Below are positions 33,793-42,488 of a stretch of DNA of 64,000 bases, piece by piece. Source of the DNA: Sphingobacterium sp. SGR-19. Lineage in GTDB: Bacteria; Bacteroidota; Bacteroidia; Sphingobacteriales; Sphingobacteriaceae. The notes beneath the pieces are model-generated. The model was not told where the DNA came from. It did no database searches and saw only the letters and a program-made list of their open reading frames with translations. The translations under genes were made by a program, and so were the position numbers. Position 1 is the stretch's first letter. Every line of letters starts with the position of its first letter. The stretch is from contig NZ_JAAKGS010000001.1 in NCBI RefSeq assembly GCF_011043555.1, forward strand, positions 62,001-126,000, given 5' to 3'.

Positions 33793-36032
33793 TGCTATTA
33801 GCAACAGATTTAGATGGAACATTTTTAGGTGGAAGCATGAAAAATAGACTGCGTCTGTATCGATTAATTAAACAATTTTCCGAAATACAGTTAGTGTTTG
33901 TTACTGGGCGTGGTTTAGAATCTGTTATCCCCTTGCTCAATGATCCGCTCATTCCGAGACCTGATTATATTATTGCGGATGTCGGGGCGACTATCGTTAA
34001 CGGGTTAACATTAGAAGCCATAGAACCGATACAAGGAAATATCGAGAGCAGATGGCCTTCTCCTTATGCAATACGTTCGCGTGTTTTGGAAAAAACGGAT
34101 GTGGTTTATCAAGAAGTTCCTCAACAACGTCGCTGCTCTTTCTACTATGATACAGGCACGAATTTATCCCATGTTTATAAAATAGCGGAGAGTTTCGATT
34201 GTGATGTAATTACATCGGTTAATAAATATTTGGACATATTACCCAAAGATGTGAACAAAGGGAGCACATTGAAAGCGTTGGTTGAGCATCTGCACATTAA
34301 TGAGGGTGATGTATTGGTTGCGGGCGATACGCTTAATGATCTCTCTTTGTATGATACGGGATATAAGGGAGTCGTAGTAGGAGAGGCAGAATCATCTTTG
34401 CTTGAACATACGGCCAGTTATGAAAATGTTTATCACGCGGTCGAGTCGGGAGCGGGGGGCATTATAGAGTCGATGACTTACTTTGAACCTTTCCGTAGAT
34501 ATGCCGATTCGGTGCATAAATATAAATCGACACAACCTGGCAAAGGTTCTAATCAACTGGTGGTGGTTTACCATCGATTGCCTTTTGAACAAGAGATTGT
34601 TGATGGTAAACCGAAGAGGGTAACTCCGAAAAGTCCCAATGGCATTATCCCATCATTACTTGGACTATTCGAAAAAGAACGATCCGGTATTTGGGTCGGA
34701 GAGGAGGTCCAACAAGAGAATACCCCCAATGTACCCAATCAATTGATCGATGAGGATAAATATCCGAACTTGGTGGCAGCTACCATCGGTCTTTCGAAAG
34801 AGGATATAGATCAGTTTTATCGTGTTTTTTCCAAAGAAGCTTTTTGGCCTACAATTTTCTCTTTTGTAGACAAGGCGAAATTTAATCACGACGACTGGGA
34901 GCATTATCTAAAAATTAACCGAATCTTTGCCGAGCGTATTGCGAAAGAAGCTGATCAAGATGCCTTGGTTTGGATTCACGAATATAACCTTTGGATGGTT
35001 CCTGCCTATTTAAAACCGCTACGTCCGGACTTAAAGATTGGTTTTTTCCACCATACCTCATTTCCGGCGGCCGATATTTTCAACATCATCCCGTGGCGTA
35101 AGGAGATTATAGGAAGCTTATTGCTATGTGATTTCATAAGTTTCCATATACCACGCTACGTGGAGAATTTTATTGATGTACTGCGATCGCATACACCGTT
35201 CAAGGTCGTAAAGCGGATCAACACGGCAAAACAGTTTCTGACTTACAGCTGCGCTTTAGGGGTAAGCCAGATGACAAAAGTTATCGAGATAGATGGTCGC
35301 CAAATAAGGTTAGGTGCACAGCCCGTCGGCGTGAATATGGAAAAGATACGGTCTATTCTCAAACAAGCAGATATTAAAAAGGAAGTTTCCTCTGCGCTTA
35401 AAAAGAAAGCTACAAGCGGGATGACGACTATTCTTTCCGTAGAACGTCTCGACTATGTAAAAGGACCATTAGAAAAAATTCACGCATTTGGTGAGTTTCT
35501 TGAGGAAAACCCTGAATATCGTGGAAAAGTGGAGTTGGTAAATATTTGTACACCGCCCTCACAAGGCATGAAAATATACGATGACATACGCGATGAGGTT
35601 AACCGTGCGGTAGGTGAAATCAATGGTCGTTTTGCGACAATGGATTGGACACCCATCCAATACTTTTATAGGTCACTGCCTTTTGAAGAGGTCGTGCAGC
35701 TCTACGCTATCAGCGATATCGCTTGGATTACACCATTGAGGGATGGATTGAATCTGGTCGCAAAAGAATACGTTGCCGTGCAAGGAGCTATTAAGGGCGC
35801 GGGCGCCTTGGTGTTGTCGGAGTTTGCGGGTGCATCGGTTGAATTACCCTATACAGTTCTGACTAACCCTTATGATATGAAAAGTATGAAAGAGAGCTTA
35901 TTAAAAGCGCTGCTTATGCCAGAAGCGGAACGGACTGCACGTATCAATAGGTTGTATGATCAAGTGAAATATTATGATATCCATTATTGGGGAAAGGATT
36001 TTGTAAGGGAACTGGAAAAGAGTGTAAAATAG
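33789..36032 (+). CDS. bifunctional HAD phosphatase-GT20 synthase, probable glucosylglycerol synthase (GgpPS)
   Basis: A 747-residue fusion. Residues 1-240 are a HAD-IIB phosphatase with motif I DLDGT (Asp7, Asp9), motif III Lys157 (NKGST) and motif IV GDTLND (Asp180, Asp184). From about 255 it is a GT20 retaining glycosyltransferase: VVVYHRLPFEQ, KSPNGI, WIHEYNLWMVP, FFHHTSFP, SVERLDYVKGP and LRDGLNLVAKEYVA. In trehalose OtsA-OtsB fusions the synthase comes first. Phosphatase first, the SPNG loop and FFHHT are instead features of glucosylglycerol-phosphate synthase/phosphatase of halotolerant bacteria. The expected product is the compatible solute glucosylglycerol from ADP-glucose and glycerol 3-phosphate. 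An AAGGA lies about 6 nt before the ATG. Confidence 0.72.
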   Translation: MMLLATDLDGTFLGGSMKNRLRLYRLIKQFSEIQLVFVTGRGLESVIPLLNDPLIPRPDYIIADVGATIVNGLTLEAIEPIQGNIESRWPSPYAIRSRVLEKTDVVYQEVPQQRRCSFYYDTGTNLSHVYKIAESFDCDVITSVNKYLDILPKDVNKGSTLKALVEHLHINEGDVLVAGDTLNDLSLYDTGYKGVVVGEAESSLLEHTASYENVYHAVESGAGGIIESMTYFEPFRRYADSVHKYKSTQPGKGSNQLVVVYHRLPFEQEIVDGKPKRVTPKSPNGIIPSLLGLFEKERSGIWVGEEVQQENTPNVPNQLIDEDKYPNLVAATIGLSKEDIDQFYRVFSKEAFWPTIFSFVDKAKFNHDDWEHYLKINRIFAERIAKEADQDALVWIHEYNLWMVPAYLKPLRPDLKIGFFHHTSFPAADIFNIIPWRKEIIGSLLLCDFISFHIPRYVENFIDVLRSHTPFKVVKRINTAKQFLTYSCALGVSQMTKVIEIDGRQIRLGAQPVGVNMEKIRSILKQADIKKEVSSALKKKATSGMTTILSVERLDYVKGPLEKIHAFGEFLEENPEYRGKVELVNICTPPSQGMKIYDDIRDEVNRAVGEINGRFATMDWTPIQYFYRSLPFEEVVQLYAISDIAWITPLRDGLNLVAKEYVAVQGAIKGAGALVLSEFAGASVELPYTVLTNPYDMKSMKESLLKALLMPEAERTARINRLYDQVKYYDIHYWGKDFVRELEKSVK

Positions 36033-36041
36033 AACCTTCAT

Positions 36042-36073
36042 AAAACGCCTTTCAAAATTTTGAAAGGCGTTTT
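36042..36073. terminator. bidirectional terminator, 32-bp perfect palindrome
   Basis: AAAACGCCTTTCAAAA is followed at once by its exact reverse complement. Flanking A and T runs serve both strands. It separates the convergent HAD-GT20 and ATP-grasp genes. Confidence 0.9.
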
Positions 36074-36088
36074 TCAAGTTATATATTT

Positions 36089-37099
36089 CTATTTCGAATT
36101 TTTCCGTTGCTCAACTTGTTTTTCTATATGATCTAAAACAAAACTAACAAAGTCCACATCATTAAGTTTAGAGGCCAAGTTGAGTGCGCCTGGGCTAAAG
36201 ACATTGATTTCCATTATTTTATCACCTACGATGTCGAGTCCTACGAAATACATGCCGTCTTCTTTAAGTTTCTCCGTGACTTTGGAAACTGTACCCAAGA
36301 TGGTGTCATTAATATTCGCTTGTTGGGCACTTCCCCCCTGATGGATATTGCTCCGGATATCTCCCTTTTTCTGTACACGGTTAACGGCCGCATATTTTCC
36401 GTCTACTTGTATCGGATCGCCATTTAACAGGAAAAAACGAATATCACCGTTTGCGGCGTCGGGCAAGTATTCCTGCGCTAGTAAATAGCCGTCGCGCGTA
36501 ATGACTTCTACCGTTTGCTTTAAGTTATGTCGTTCATCTTCTTTCACCAAGAAAACATTCTTACCTCCAGATCCCGTTAATGGCTTAAGGATAATTTTAT
36601 TGTTTTGCTCATCCAAAAAAGATATCACATCCTGATAAGAACGGGTAATTATGGTTTTCGGACGAATTTCCTTTGGAAAGTATTCTAAATAGAATTTGTT
36701 TGTAGCCTCAACTAATTTGTCGGGGTCGTTAATAACCCACGTCCCCCTCCGTTTGATGAGCTGTGCGAATTGGAGCGCTGTTGCGGAAGCCCATGGGCGA
36801 TTAATCATGTCGACAACCGGATCATAACGAAGCCAAAGTAGATCCATATCATGTGCATCAACATACTCTTTTTCTTTTTTGCGTAGAACTTCAAGCAATT
36901 GATCTGGGGTTTCTACCTCTTCCATAGGCTGCAATATACGGCAATATGCTCCCACACTGTCTTCTTGATGATAAGTAAAGTCAGCTAAACCTATATAAAG
37001 CACGCTATGTCCACGCTTATGTGCGTTAAAAGCTAACCAAGTGGTGGTATATATAGTTTCCTCTTTGTGGGTTTGGTTGATTACGAATGCGATGTTCAT
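36089..37099 (-). CDS. GshB-like ATP-grasp ligase
   Basis: A 336-residue ATP-grasp enzyme related to glutathione synthetase and RimK. The preATP-grasp part starts MNIAFVINQTHKEETIYTT. The ATP-grasp core shows KTIITRSYQDVISFL, IILKPLTGSGGKNVF (nucleotide-binding Lys and Gly loop), LAQEYLPDAANGDIRFFLL, NIHQGG and the metal-binding VGLDIVGDKIMEINVFSPG. Such enzymes join an amino or thiol group to a carboxylate via acyl phosphate. It is the last gene of a three-gene unit with a DUF1704 peptidase and an N-formylglutamate-amidohydrolase homologue, which suggests a peptide-ligation pathway other than plain glutathione synthesis. No gshA is present. Confidence 0.85.
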   Translation of the reverse strand: MNIAFVINQTHKEETIYTTTWLAFNAHKRGHSVLYIGLADFTYHQEDSVGAYCRILQPMEEVETPDQLLEVLRKKEKEYVDAHDMDLLWLRYDPVVDMINRPWASATALQFAQLIKRRGTWVINDPDKLVEATNKFYLEYFPKEIRPKTIITRSYQDVISFLDEQNNKIILKPLTGSGGKNVFLVKEDERHNLKQTVEVITRDGYLLAQEYLPDAANGDIRFFLLNGDPIQVDGKYAAVNRVQKKGDIRSNIHQGGSAQQANINDTILGTVSKVTEKLKEDGMYFVGLDIVGDKIMEINVFSPGALNLASKLNDVDFVSFVLDHIEKQVEQRKNSK

Positions 37100-37114
37100 A
37101 TATTTTCTTTGATA

Positions 37115-38968
37115 TTAGTAATTAATCATTTTAAAAATACTGGCAAATTGATTTAAATCTTTCAATTTCTCCGTATAAGGCTCGCTTAAGTAACGCGGTT
37201 TAATGCGCGGCGGTCTCAATACACCCCGTTGGATCAAATCGTGCACGATGGGTAGATAGTCTTCTCGGATCTTGCCAATGGTCAATAGATTCAAATCTTT
37301 GCCTTCCTGTATATATTGAATAAGCTCTTTAAATCCCTGCAAATAAGCAGTGTCTTTTGTGAGCCCACCTGAACGATATACACGCATGGTCATGGTAAAG
37401 GAGGTATTCATGCTGAAACCATACTCTTCGTGCAACATATCAAATGTCTCCACAAACGAATGCCCGAGTAGCATATGTTGTACTGCGATGACACGCCCCG
37501 CCAATATGCGTAACCGTTCATTGGTAAGCCCGCCAACTAGATATTCGGCAAGAACGGCCAGTCCTTCCTGCAACTGTTCATATCCGGGAACACCCAACCT
37601 GAAGAAACTAAAAGGCTGCTCTTTTCCGTTAAAGTAGGTAATGATATGAGTGCCCACTTCATGCTGGATAAGTGCGAGTGCTCGCCGCTTACTTATCTTA
37701 TATTGCTTACTGATATTTAGAACACCATGGTTTACCATAACCCCAGCGATATCATCACGTACCCGTACGCTGGTTTTGAACGTAGGGGATTGTTGTTGGA
37801 GAAATGATATTTCCTCTTCTGCTAACTGCGCGAATGCTTTGGCATCTAAATATTCTTCTTCTGGTTTTTGCCGATCTGGTTGTGCAATACTATCAATGGC
37901 AGTGAGTACGGCTTTTGCCAAATCGTATAATTGTTCATCTACATTCCCAAAAACCATCAAGCTTCCATATTTGAAATCCGATGTACCGCGAGAAGCGAGC
38001 ATAGTCATCATATCGTCGAGTTCCCGCCGCTTATCTCTAAAAAGATAAGCAATTGTAGGGTCGTAGATATCTTCAATACGTAGGTTATACAGGTTTCGCT
38101 TCACGATATCGGGATCGATTGGAATAGGACGATAATGAAAAATAGGTGTTTTTCGGAATCTATCCTTCTTGAACTGTAACCATGCGTCGTGTGAATTGGT
38201 CGGCGTAGTCAGCAGCAGAAAATCAAATTTTTGACTTTCTTTCGCCAGCGCCCGATCGATTTCATATATCTCTGTATAAAGTTTTTCCTGACCCTTCATT
38301 TTAAACTCCGTGGCCTTGGCCGTTGTATACAGCCGCACAAATTCAAAGAATAAGCGTGAAAGACCTTTTGCTAAAGACTCTCGAAAAACCCTAGCCAACA
38401 ATGGTAAATGTACACCATTGATATCCTCATATGTTTTGCGAACAGATATACCCAGAGAAAGGACAATGTTACTTTTTGTATCTTCCGTGTTTACCAAAAG
38501 TGGAAGTCGGGGCGGTCGGGGTAACTTCGTTTCCTTCTTGAGCTCGATGAGAAGTTCAGGTGCTTCCGTCTCTATATTTTTCTTGAGATACTCGGCCAGC
38601 ACCAGCGCATTTTTTTGCGAAAGATGAATTGCAATATCTGTATCTTGATCAACCGCGGCATTCCAAACCTCAATGAGTAAGCAGGTGCCAAATTCATCTG
38701 CCATCGCGCTTGTCAATTTCGGAATCCACTGACTTATCTGATCGTCATCACCATTGGGCAAAAAGATCACGCTAGCTAGCTCCGATTTAGTTAGTTCCGA
38801 CAGCACGCGGTCTTTACCCGACTCGGGCACACGATAAATGAATAGATAGGGAACTATTTTGTTAAAGATAATTTTTCCCCGATTCGGGATTTGCTTATGT
38901 ATGGGCGTCCTGTTTTTAATTGCCCGTAATAGTTGAGGCAATATTTTGTCTTTAAACTCCATATGCAT
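37115..38968 (-). CDS. DUF1704 metallopeptidase-like protein (QEGLA family)
   Basis: A 617-residue cytoplasmic protein. The conserved core has ALIQHEVGTHIITYFNG (His436, Glu437, His441, an H-E-x-x-x-H form) and EQLQEGLAVLAEYL (the QEGLA motif, Glu468), which together look like a gluzincin-type zinc site. The family is annotated in bacteria as flavohemoglobin-expression-modulating QEGLA protein and includes the eukaryotic tubulin carboxypeptidases MATCAP/TMCP. A peptidase or carboxypeptidase activity is therefore plausible. The ATG at 38968 (or 38962) overlaps the upstream amidohydrolase gene by 17 bp, and the ATP-grasp gene follows after 15 bp. Confidence 0.85.
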   Translation of the reverse strand: MHMEFKDKILPQLLRAIKNRTPIHKQIPNRGKIIFNKIVPYLFIYRVPESGKDRVLSELTKSELASVIFLPNGDDDQISQWIPKLTSAMADEFGTCLLIEVWNAAVDQDTDIAIHLSQKNALVLAEYLKKNIETEAPELLIELKKETKLPRPPRLPLLVNTEDTKSNIVLSLGISVRKTYEDINGVHLPLLARVFRESLAKGLSRLFFEFVRLYTTAKATEFKMKGQEKLYTEIYEIDRALAKESQKFDFLLLTTPTNSHDAWLQFKKDRFRKTPIFHYRPIPIDPDIVKRNLYNLRIEDIYDPTIAYLFRDKRRELDDMMTMLASRGTSDFKYGSLMVFGNVDEQLYDLAKAVLTAIDSIAQPDRQKPEEEYLDAKAFAQLAEEEISFLQQQSPTFKTSVRVRDDIAGVMVNHGVLNISKQYKISKRRALALIQHEVGTHIITYFNGKEQPFSFFRLGVPGYEQLQEGLAVLAEYLVGGLTNERLRILAGRVIAVQHMLLGHSFVETFDMLHEEYGFSMNTSFTMTMRVYRSGGLTKDTAYLQGFKELIQYIQEGKDLNLLTIGKIREDYLPIVHDLIQRGVLRPPRIKPRYLSEPYTEKLKDLNQFASIFKMINY

Positions 38969-39740
38969 CTATTTTTTGCAAATCTTTTAACGCACGAAGC
39001 AATAACTGTTTGTATTCAAGTATAATAGGTTGATAAGGAAGCCCCGTCCATTCGTTCATAAAATCTTTTCGGAATTCGATCGACAGGACACAACCTCGGT
39101 CACCAAATTTCTGAAGAATATGCTGCGCCAAATATCCACCTTTAAATTTTACGTTCTCCCGAATATCAATAGCTTCTCCCAACAGTTGTTGGCTCTGTAC
39201 ACTCTCTATAAATTTGTCGATAACCAATCGCCATTTTTCATCGTTGTAATATGTGCCTAAGTTTATCTGCGGATTCGCTTTTTTATCGATCGGCTCTTCT
39301 TCACTGATTCGTTGGGCATTATACGTATGTACATCAAAAGCGATAAAAAAGTCGTATTTATCAATGGTATGTTGTATATAGTTATCCAGCTGCTGATAGA
39401 AATTCTTATGCTCCTCATAGAGTTGCTGTAAAATGGTAGACGGTAGTGTGTCTTTCCAAACATTCAATCCCCAAGCCTGTTCAGGTCGAAGGTACACGGC
39501 GTCTTCTTCCTTTCGGTTAATATCCAATTGAAAGCGCGAGGTAGCAACAAAAAGTTGGTTGACGGGTAATTCTGCCATCGAGGCAGTATAGGGATCTTCT
39601 TCTCTTAAACGTTGGGTTTCATCTAACAGGATAAATTGCTCTGCAGCCGGGTCTACCTGATGTCCATCATGGATCGCAAAAGCCCAGAAAGGGCTGTCAA
39701 CAAGGTGTACACGGTATTGGAATAATGACGTCATATTCAT
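38952..39740 (-). CDS. N-formylglutamate amidohydrolase family protein
   Basis: A 262-residue zinc amidohydrolase-like protein. Family hallmarks visible are the early HLVDSPFWAFAIHDGHQVDP, FFIAFDVHTYN (metal-binding Asp/His) and the late VLSIEFRKDFMNEWTG with the catalytic Glu. HutG2-type enzymes cut N-formyl-L-glutamate, but related proteins cleave other N-acyl-glutamyl bonds. No histidine-degradation genes are near. As first gene of the unit with DUF1704 and ATP-grasp it more likely serves that unknown pathway. Confidence 0.8.
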   Translation of the reverse strand: MNMTSLFQYRVHLVDSPFWAFAIHDGHQVDPAAEQFILLDETQRLREEDPYTASMAELPVNQLFVATSRFQLDINRKEEDAVYLRPEQAWGLNVWKDTLPSTILQQLYEEHKNFYQQLDNYIQHTIDKYDFFIAFDVHTYNAQRISEEEPIDKKANPQINLGTYYNDEKWRLVIDKFIESVQSQQLLGEAIDIRENVKFKGGYLAQHILQKFGDRGCVLSIEFRKDFMNEWTGLPYQPIILEYKQLLLRALKDLQKIDAYGV

Positions 39741-39921
39741 TTTGTCTTTGTTAATAATAACATGTTAGTCGACAAATAGTTTTATGGAGCGGCCACGCGG
39801 AAATGGACTTTTTAGAAATCAAAACTTGTGTAACCAAAGTAACCGAACAATAAAAAATAAAATAGGAACTTTGTATAAGACAATAGAATAAGTTAATATA
39901 GAACTACTTAAAAATAAAGAT

Positions 39922-41304
39922 ATGTTTTTTCAACACGTTTATGATAAAAGTTTAGCACAAGCTAGCTATGTAATAGGCTGCCAAGCTACAGGTGAGACCA
40001 TCGTGATTGACGCGCAAAGAGATATAGATGTATATCTGCACATTGCGAAGGAAAATAATCTTCGCATAACGCACATCGCTGAAACACATATCCACGCCGA
40101 TTTTCTTTGTGGCTCGCGGGAGTTAGCGGCCGTTACCGAGGCTAAAATGTATCTTTCCGATGAAGGTGGCGAGGATTGGCAATATCAGTTTCCACATGAA
40201 GGATTGCGGGACGGCGATGTTATTAGAGTGGGTAACCTCAGTCTGGAGGTCATCCACACACCCGGACACACGCCCGAAAGTATCTGCTTTTTATTGATTG
40301 ATCATCCCGCGACTGATAAGCCTGTCATGATATTTACCGGTGATTTTGTGTTTGTAGGAGATATCGGACGTCCGGACTTGCTGGAGAAAGCTGCCGGACT
40401 GATGGGAACAAAAGAAATTGGTGTTAAGCAGATGTGTCAATCGCTGAAAAAGTTTGCAGCAATACCGGAATATGTTCAAGTATGGCCAGCACATGGTGCA
40501 GGTTCTGCCTGTGGAAAAGCATTAGGAGCCGTACACAGTTCGACGGTAGGCTATGAAAAGATCCGTAATTGGGCATTTCAATATGGGGATGATGAACAGG
40601 GGTTTGCTGATTACCTTTTAGCCGACCAGCCCGAACCGCCAATCTATTTTGTTAAGATGAAGCACCTCAACAAAGTTGACCGGCCCTTGTTGATAGAGGT
40701 TCCGAAACATCCGAAATTATCCAGAGAACAGTTTCTTTCCGCGTACAAGAAAGGGCTTACGGTTATAGACACGCGCAAAAAAGCCGATTTTGCACAAGGT
40801 TTCATTCCAAAAAGCGTAAACATTCAGGGCAACAATTCCTTTGCCACTTGGTGCGGTTGGCTACTGAACTACCAAGAACAATTTGTGTTGGTAGCAGAAG
40901 ATAACCAGATGGAAGATTTGACACGTAAGCTCATGCGTATCGGCTTGGATAATATATATGGTTATATTTCAGATGTCGACGACCTGGGTTTGGATTTAGA
41001 AATAGCGGAAGTGATTTCACTAGATGAGTTTAGAACGTCCATCGTCAAAGAGGATGTGCAGATCGTTGATGTACGTGGAGCTACCGAATATGAAGCAGGG
41101 CATGTAGAAGGAGCAGACCATGTGTTTGTGGGGACATTGGAGAACAACCTAGATAAAATAAACAAAGACAAACAGATCATTGTTCATTGTCAAGCCGGCG
41201 ATCGCTCCACTATTGCTTATTCTCTTTTGAAGAGAAATGGGTTTGACAAGATTAAAAATTATGCTGGTGGGATGAAGGAATGGAAAGGAATTAATAAAAA
41301 TTAG
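39922..41304 (+). CDS. MBL-fold hydrolase with two rhodanese domains
   Basis: A 460-residue cytoplasmic protein of the persulfide-dioxygenase-like class. The N-terminal beta-lactamase fold has THIHADFLCGSRELA, HTPGHTPESI and FTGDFVFVGDIGRPDL, giving the ETHE1-type metal site. Two rhodanese domains follow: about 265-360 and 365-460. The first lacks a cysteine at the active loop position (FVLVAEDN), whereas the second has CQAGDR. So only the second should be able to carry a persulfide. It leads a sulfur module with two YeeE/YedE genes and thioredoxin. Confidence 0.9.
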   Translation: MFFQHVYDKSLAQASYVIGCQATGETIVIDAQRDIDVYLHIAKENNLRITHIAETHIHADFLCGSRELAAVTEAKMYLSDEGGEDWQYQFPHEGLRDGDVIRVGNLSLEVIHTPGHTPESICFLLIDHPATDKPVMIFTGDFVFVGDIGRPDLLEKAAGLMGTKEIGVKQMCQSLKKFAAIPEYVQVWPAHGAGSACGKALGAVHSSTVGYEKIRNWAFQYGDDEQGFADYLLADQPEPPIYFVKMKHLNKVDRPLLIEVPKHPKLSREQFLSAYKKGLTVIDTRKKADFAQGFIPKSVNIQGNNSFATWCGWLLNYQEQFVLVAEDNQMEDLTRKLMRIGLDNIYGYISDVDDLGLDLEIAEVISLDEFRTSIVKEDVQIVDVRGATEYEAGHVEGADHVFVGTLENNLDKINKDKQIIVHCQAGDRSTIAYSLLKRNGFDKIKNYAGGMKEWKGINKN

Positions 41305-41310
41305 TTGAAA

Positions 41311-41874
41311 ATGTTAGAATTCTTGAAACAACCTTGGCCTTGGTATATCGCTGGGCCGTTGATTGGGCTTACAGTGCCCGCCTTGCTGCTACTGGGCAAT
41401 AAATCGTTTGGAATCAGTTCATCTTTACGCCATATATGTGCTTCTTGTATACCAGCAAAAATACCCTTCTTTCAGTACAATTGGAAAAAAGAAGTTTGGA
41501 ACCTGTTTTTTGTAGCTGGTATTCTGTTAGGAGGCATTATCGGAGCGGGACTCCTCAGTAATCCAAACCCCGTGGTTGTGAATCCGGCATTAGCGGATGA
41601 ACTGGCAGGTTATGGTATAACAAACTATAATAATTTAGTTCCTGAGGACATCATGAACTGGCAATCACTTTTTACGTTAAAAGGATTTTTCCTGATGATA
41701 GTGGGGGGATTTCTAGTTGGATTTGGCACGCGTTATGCCGGTGGCTGTACAAGTGGGCATGCTATTATGGGCTTGTCTAACCTTCAATGGCCTTCACTTG
41801 TGGCCGCAATGTGTTTTATGATTGGAGGTTTTATCATGGCGAACCTGATTTTGCCCTATATATTATCACTTTAA
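41311..41874 (+). CDS. YeeE/YedE family membrane protein (first half)
   Basis: A 187-residue polytopic membrane protein of the YeeE/YedE (sulfur transport) family. Conserved motifs are CASCIPAKIPFFQYNW and GTRYAGGCTSGHAI, the latter with the cysteine used by YeeE to pass thiosulfate. E. coli-type YeeE is twice this length, so this and the next gene are the two halves of the transporter. The frame continues to a TTG at 41305, but the ATG at 41311 is the natural start, 6 nt behind the MBL-rhodanese stop. Confidence 0.92.
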   Translation: MLEFLKQPWPWYIAGPLIGLTVPALLLLGNKSFGISSSLRHICASCIPAKIPFFQYNWKKEVWNLFFVAGILLGGIIGAGLLSNPNPVVVNPALADELAGYGITNYNNLVPEDIMNWQSLFTLKGFFLMIVGGFLVGFGTRYAGGCTSGHAIMGLSNLQWPSLVAAMCFMIGGFIMANLILPYILSL

Positions 41875-41883
41875 AGACTAAAG

Positions 41884-42375
41884 ATGGATTACAAAGATAC
41901 AGATTTGGAAAAAAGAGCACAGGACGCGATGTGCGTCAATGAAAGCCGATTGGAACATAAATGGTATCACCATATCAAATACGTGATAGTAGGTATAATA
42001 TTTGGGATTATATTTGTCAAATCGGAGGTTATCAGTTGGTTTCGTATACAGGAAATGTTTCGTTTGCAATCCTTTCATATGTATGGAATAATTGGTAGTG
42101 CAGTATTGGTAGGGCTTCTATCTGTTTGGCTGATTAAAAGATTCCATATCAAGACTATTTACGGCGAACCGATCAGCATTTCTCCAAAGAAATTCAATAA
42201 AGGTCAAATCTATGGGGGATTGATTTTCGGTTTCGGTTGGGCGATTACAGGAGCGTGTCCCGGACCATTGTATGCACAGATTGGTACAGGTGTCACTGTG
42301 ATTATCGTGACTTTGCTCAGTGCTGTTGCAGGTACGTGGCTGTATGGGTATTTAAAGGAAAAGCTGCCTCATTAA
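41884..42375 (+). CDS. YeeE/YedE family membrane protein (second half, DUF6691-like)
   Basis: A 163-residue membrane protein with about four hydrophobic segments. It carries the second YeeE cysteine motif as GFGWAITGACPGPLYAQIG. The N-terminal 30 residues are hydrophilic and contain a Cys (DAMCVNES). It follows the first half after 9 bp and is surely cotranscribed. The pair probably imports thiosulfate or another reduced-sulfur ion for the MBL-rhodanese enzyme. Confidence 0.9.
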   Translation: MDYKDTDLEKRAQDAMCVNESRLEHKWYHHIKYVIVGIIFGIIFVKSEVISWFRIQEMFRLQSFHMYGIIGSAVLVGLLSVWLIKRFHIKTIYGEPISISPKKFNKGQIYGGLIFGFGWAITGACPGPLYAQIGTGVTVIIVTLLSAVAGTWLYGYLKEKLPH

Positions 42376-42403
42376 CAAAATTATGTTTATTAACAAAATT
42401 ATG
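42371..42403 (+). repeat. 15-bp direct repeat at the YeeE stop
   Basis: ATTAACAAAATTATG occurs twice, at 42371-42385 and 42389-42403 (period 18). The first copy contains the stop codon of the YeeE gene. Probably a slippage product in the spacer before thioredoxin. Confidence 0.8.
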
Positions 42404-42437
42404 GCGTGACTAAAACTTTTCTTCTTCAAAATGCTTA

Positions 42438-42445
42438 TATATTTG
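42438..42445 (+). promoter_or_regulatory. -7 box (TATATTTG) of thioredoxin
   Basis: TAnnTTTG match 43 nt before the ATG at 42489, which suggests thioredoxin can be expressed apart from the sulfur operon. Confidence 0.45.
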
Positions 42446-42488
42446 TGGCTCCTGTCCGCGATGTTCAAAAAATAAAATAAGAAACACT

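Noticed and set aside
33789..36032. Trehalose OtsA-OtsB fusion
   Set aside because: Domain order is reversed compared with trehalose fusions, and the KSPNGI and FFHHT motifs fit glucosylglycerol-phosphate synthase better. Kept as the main alternative.
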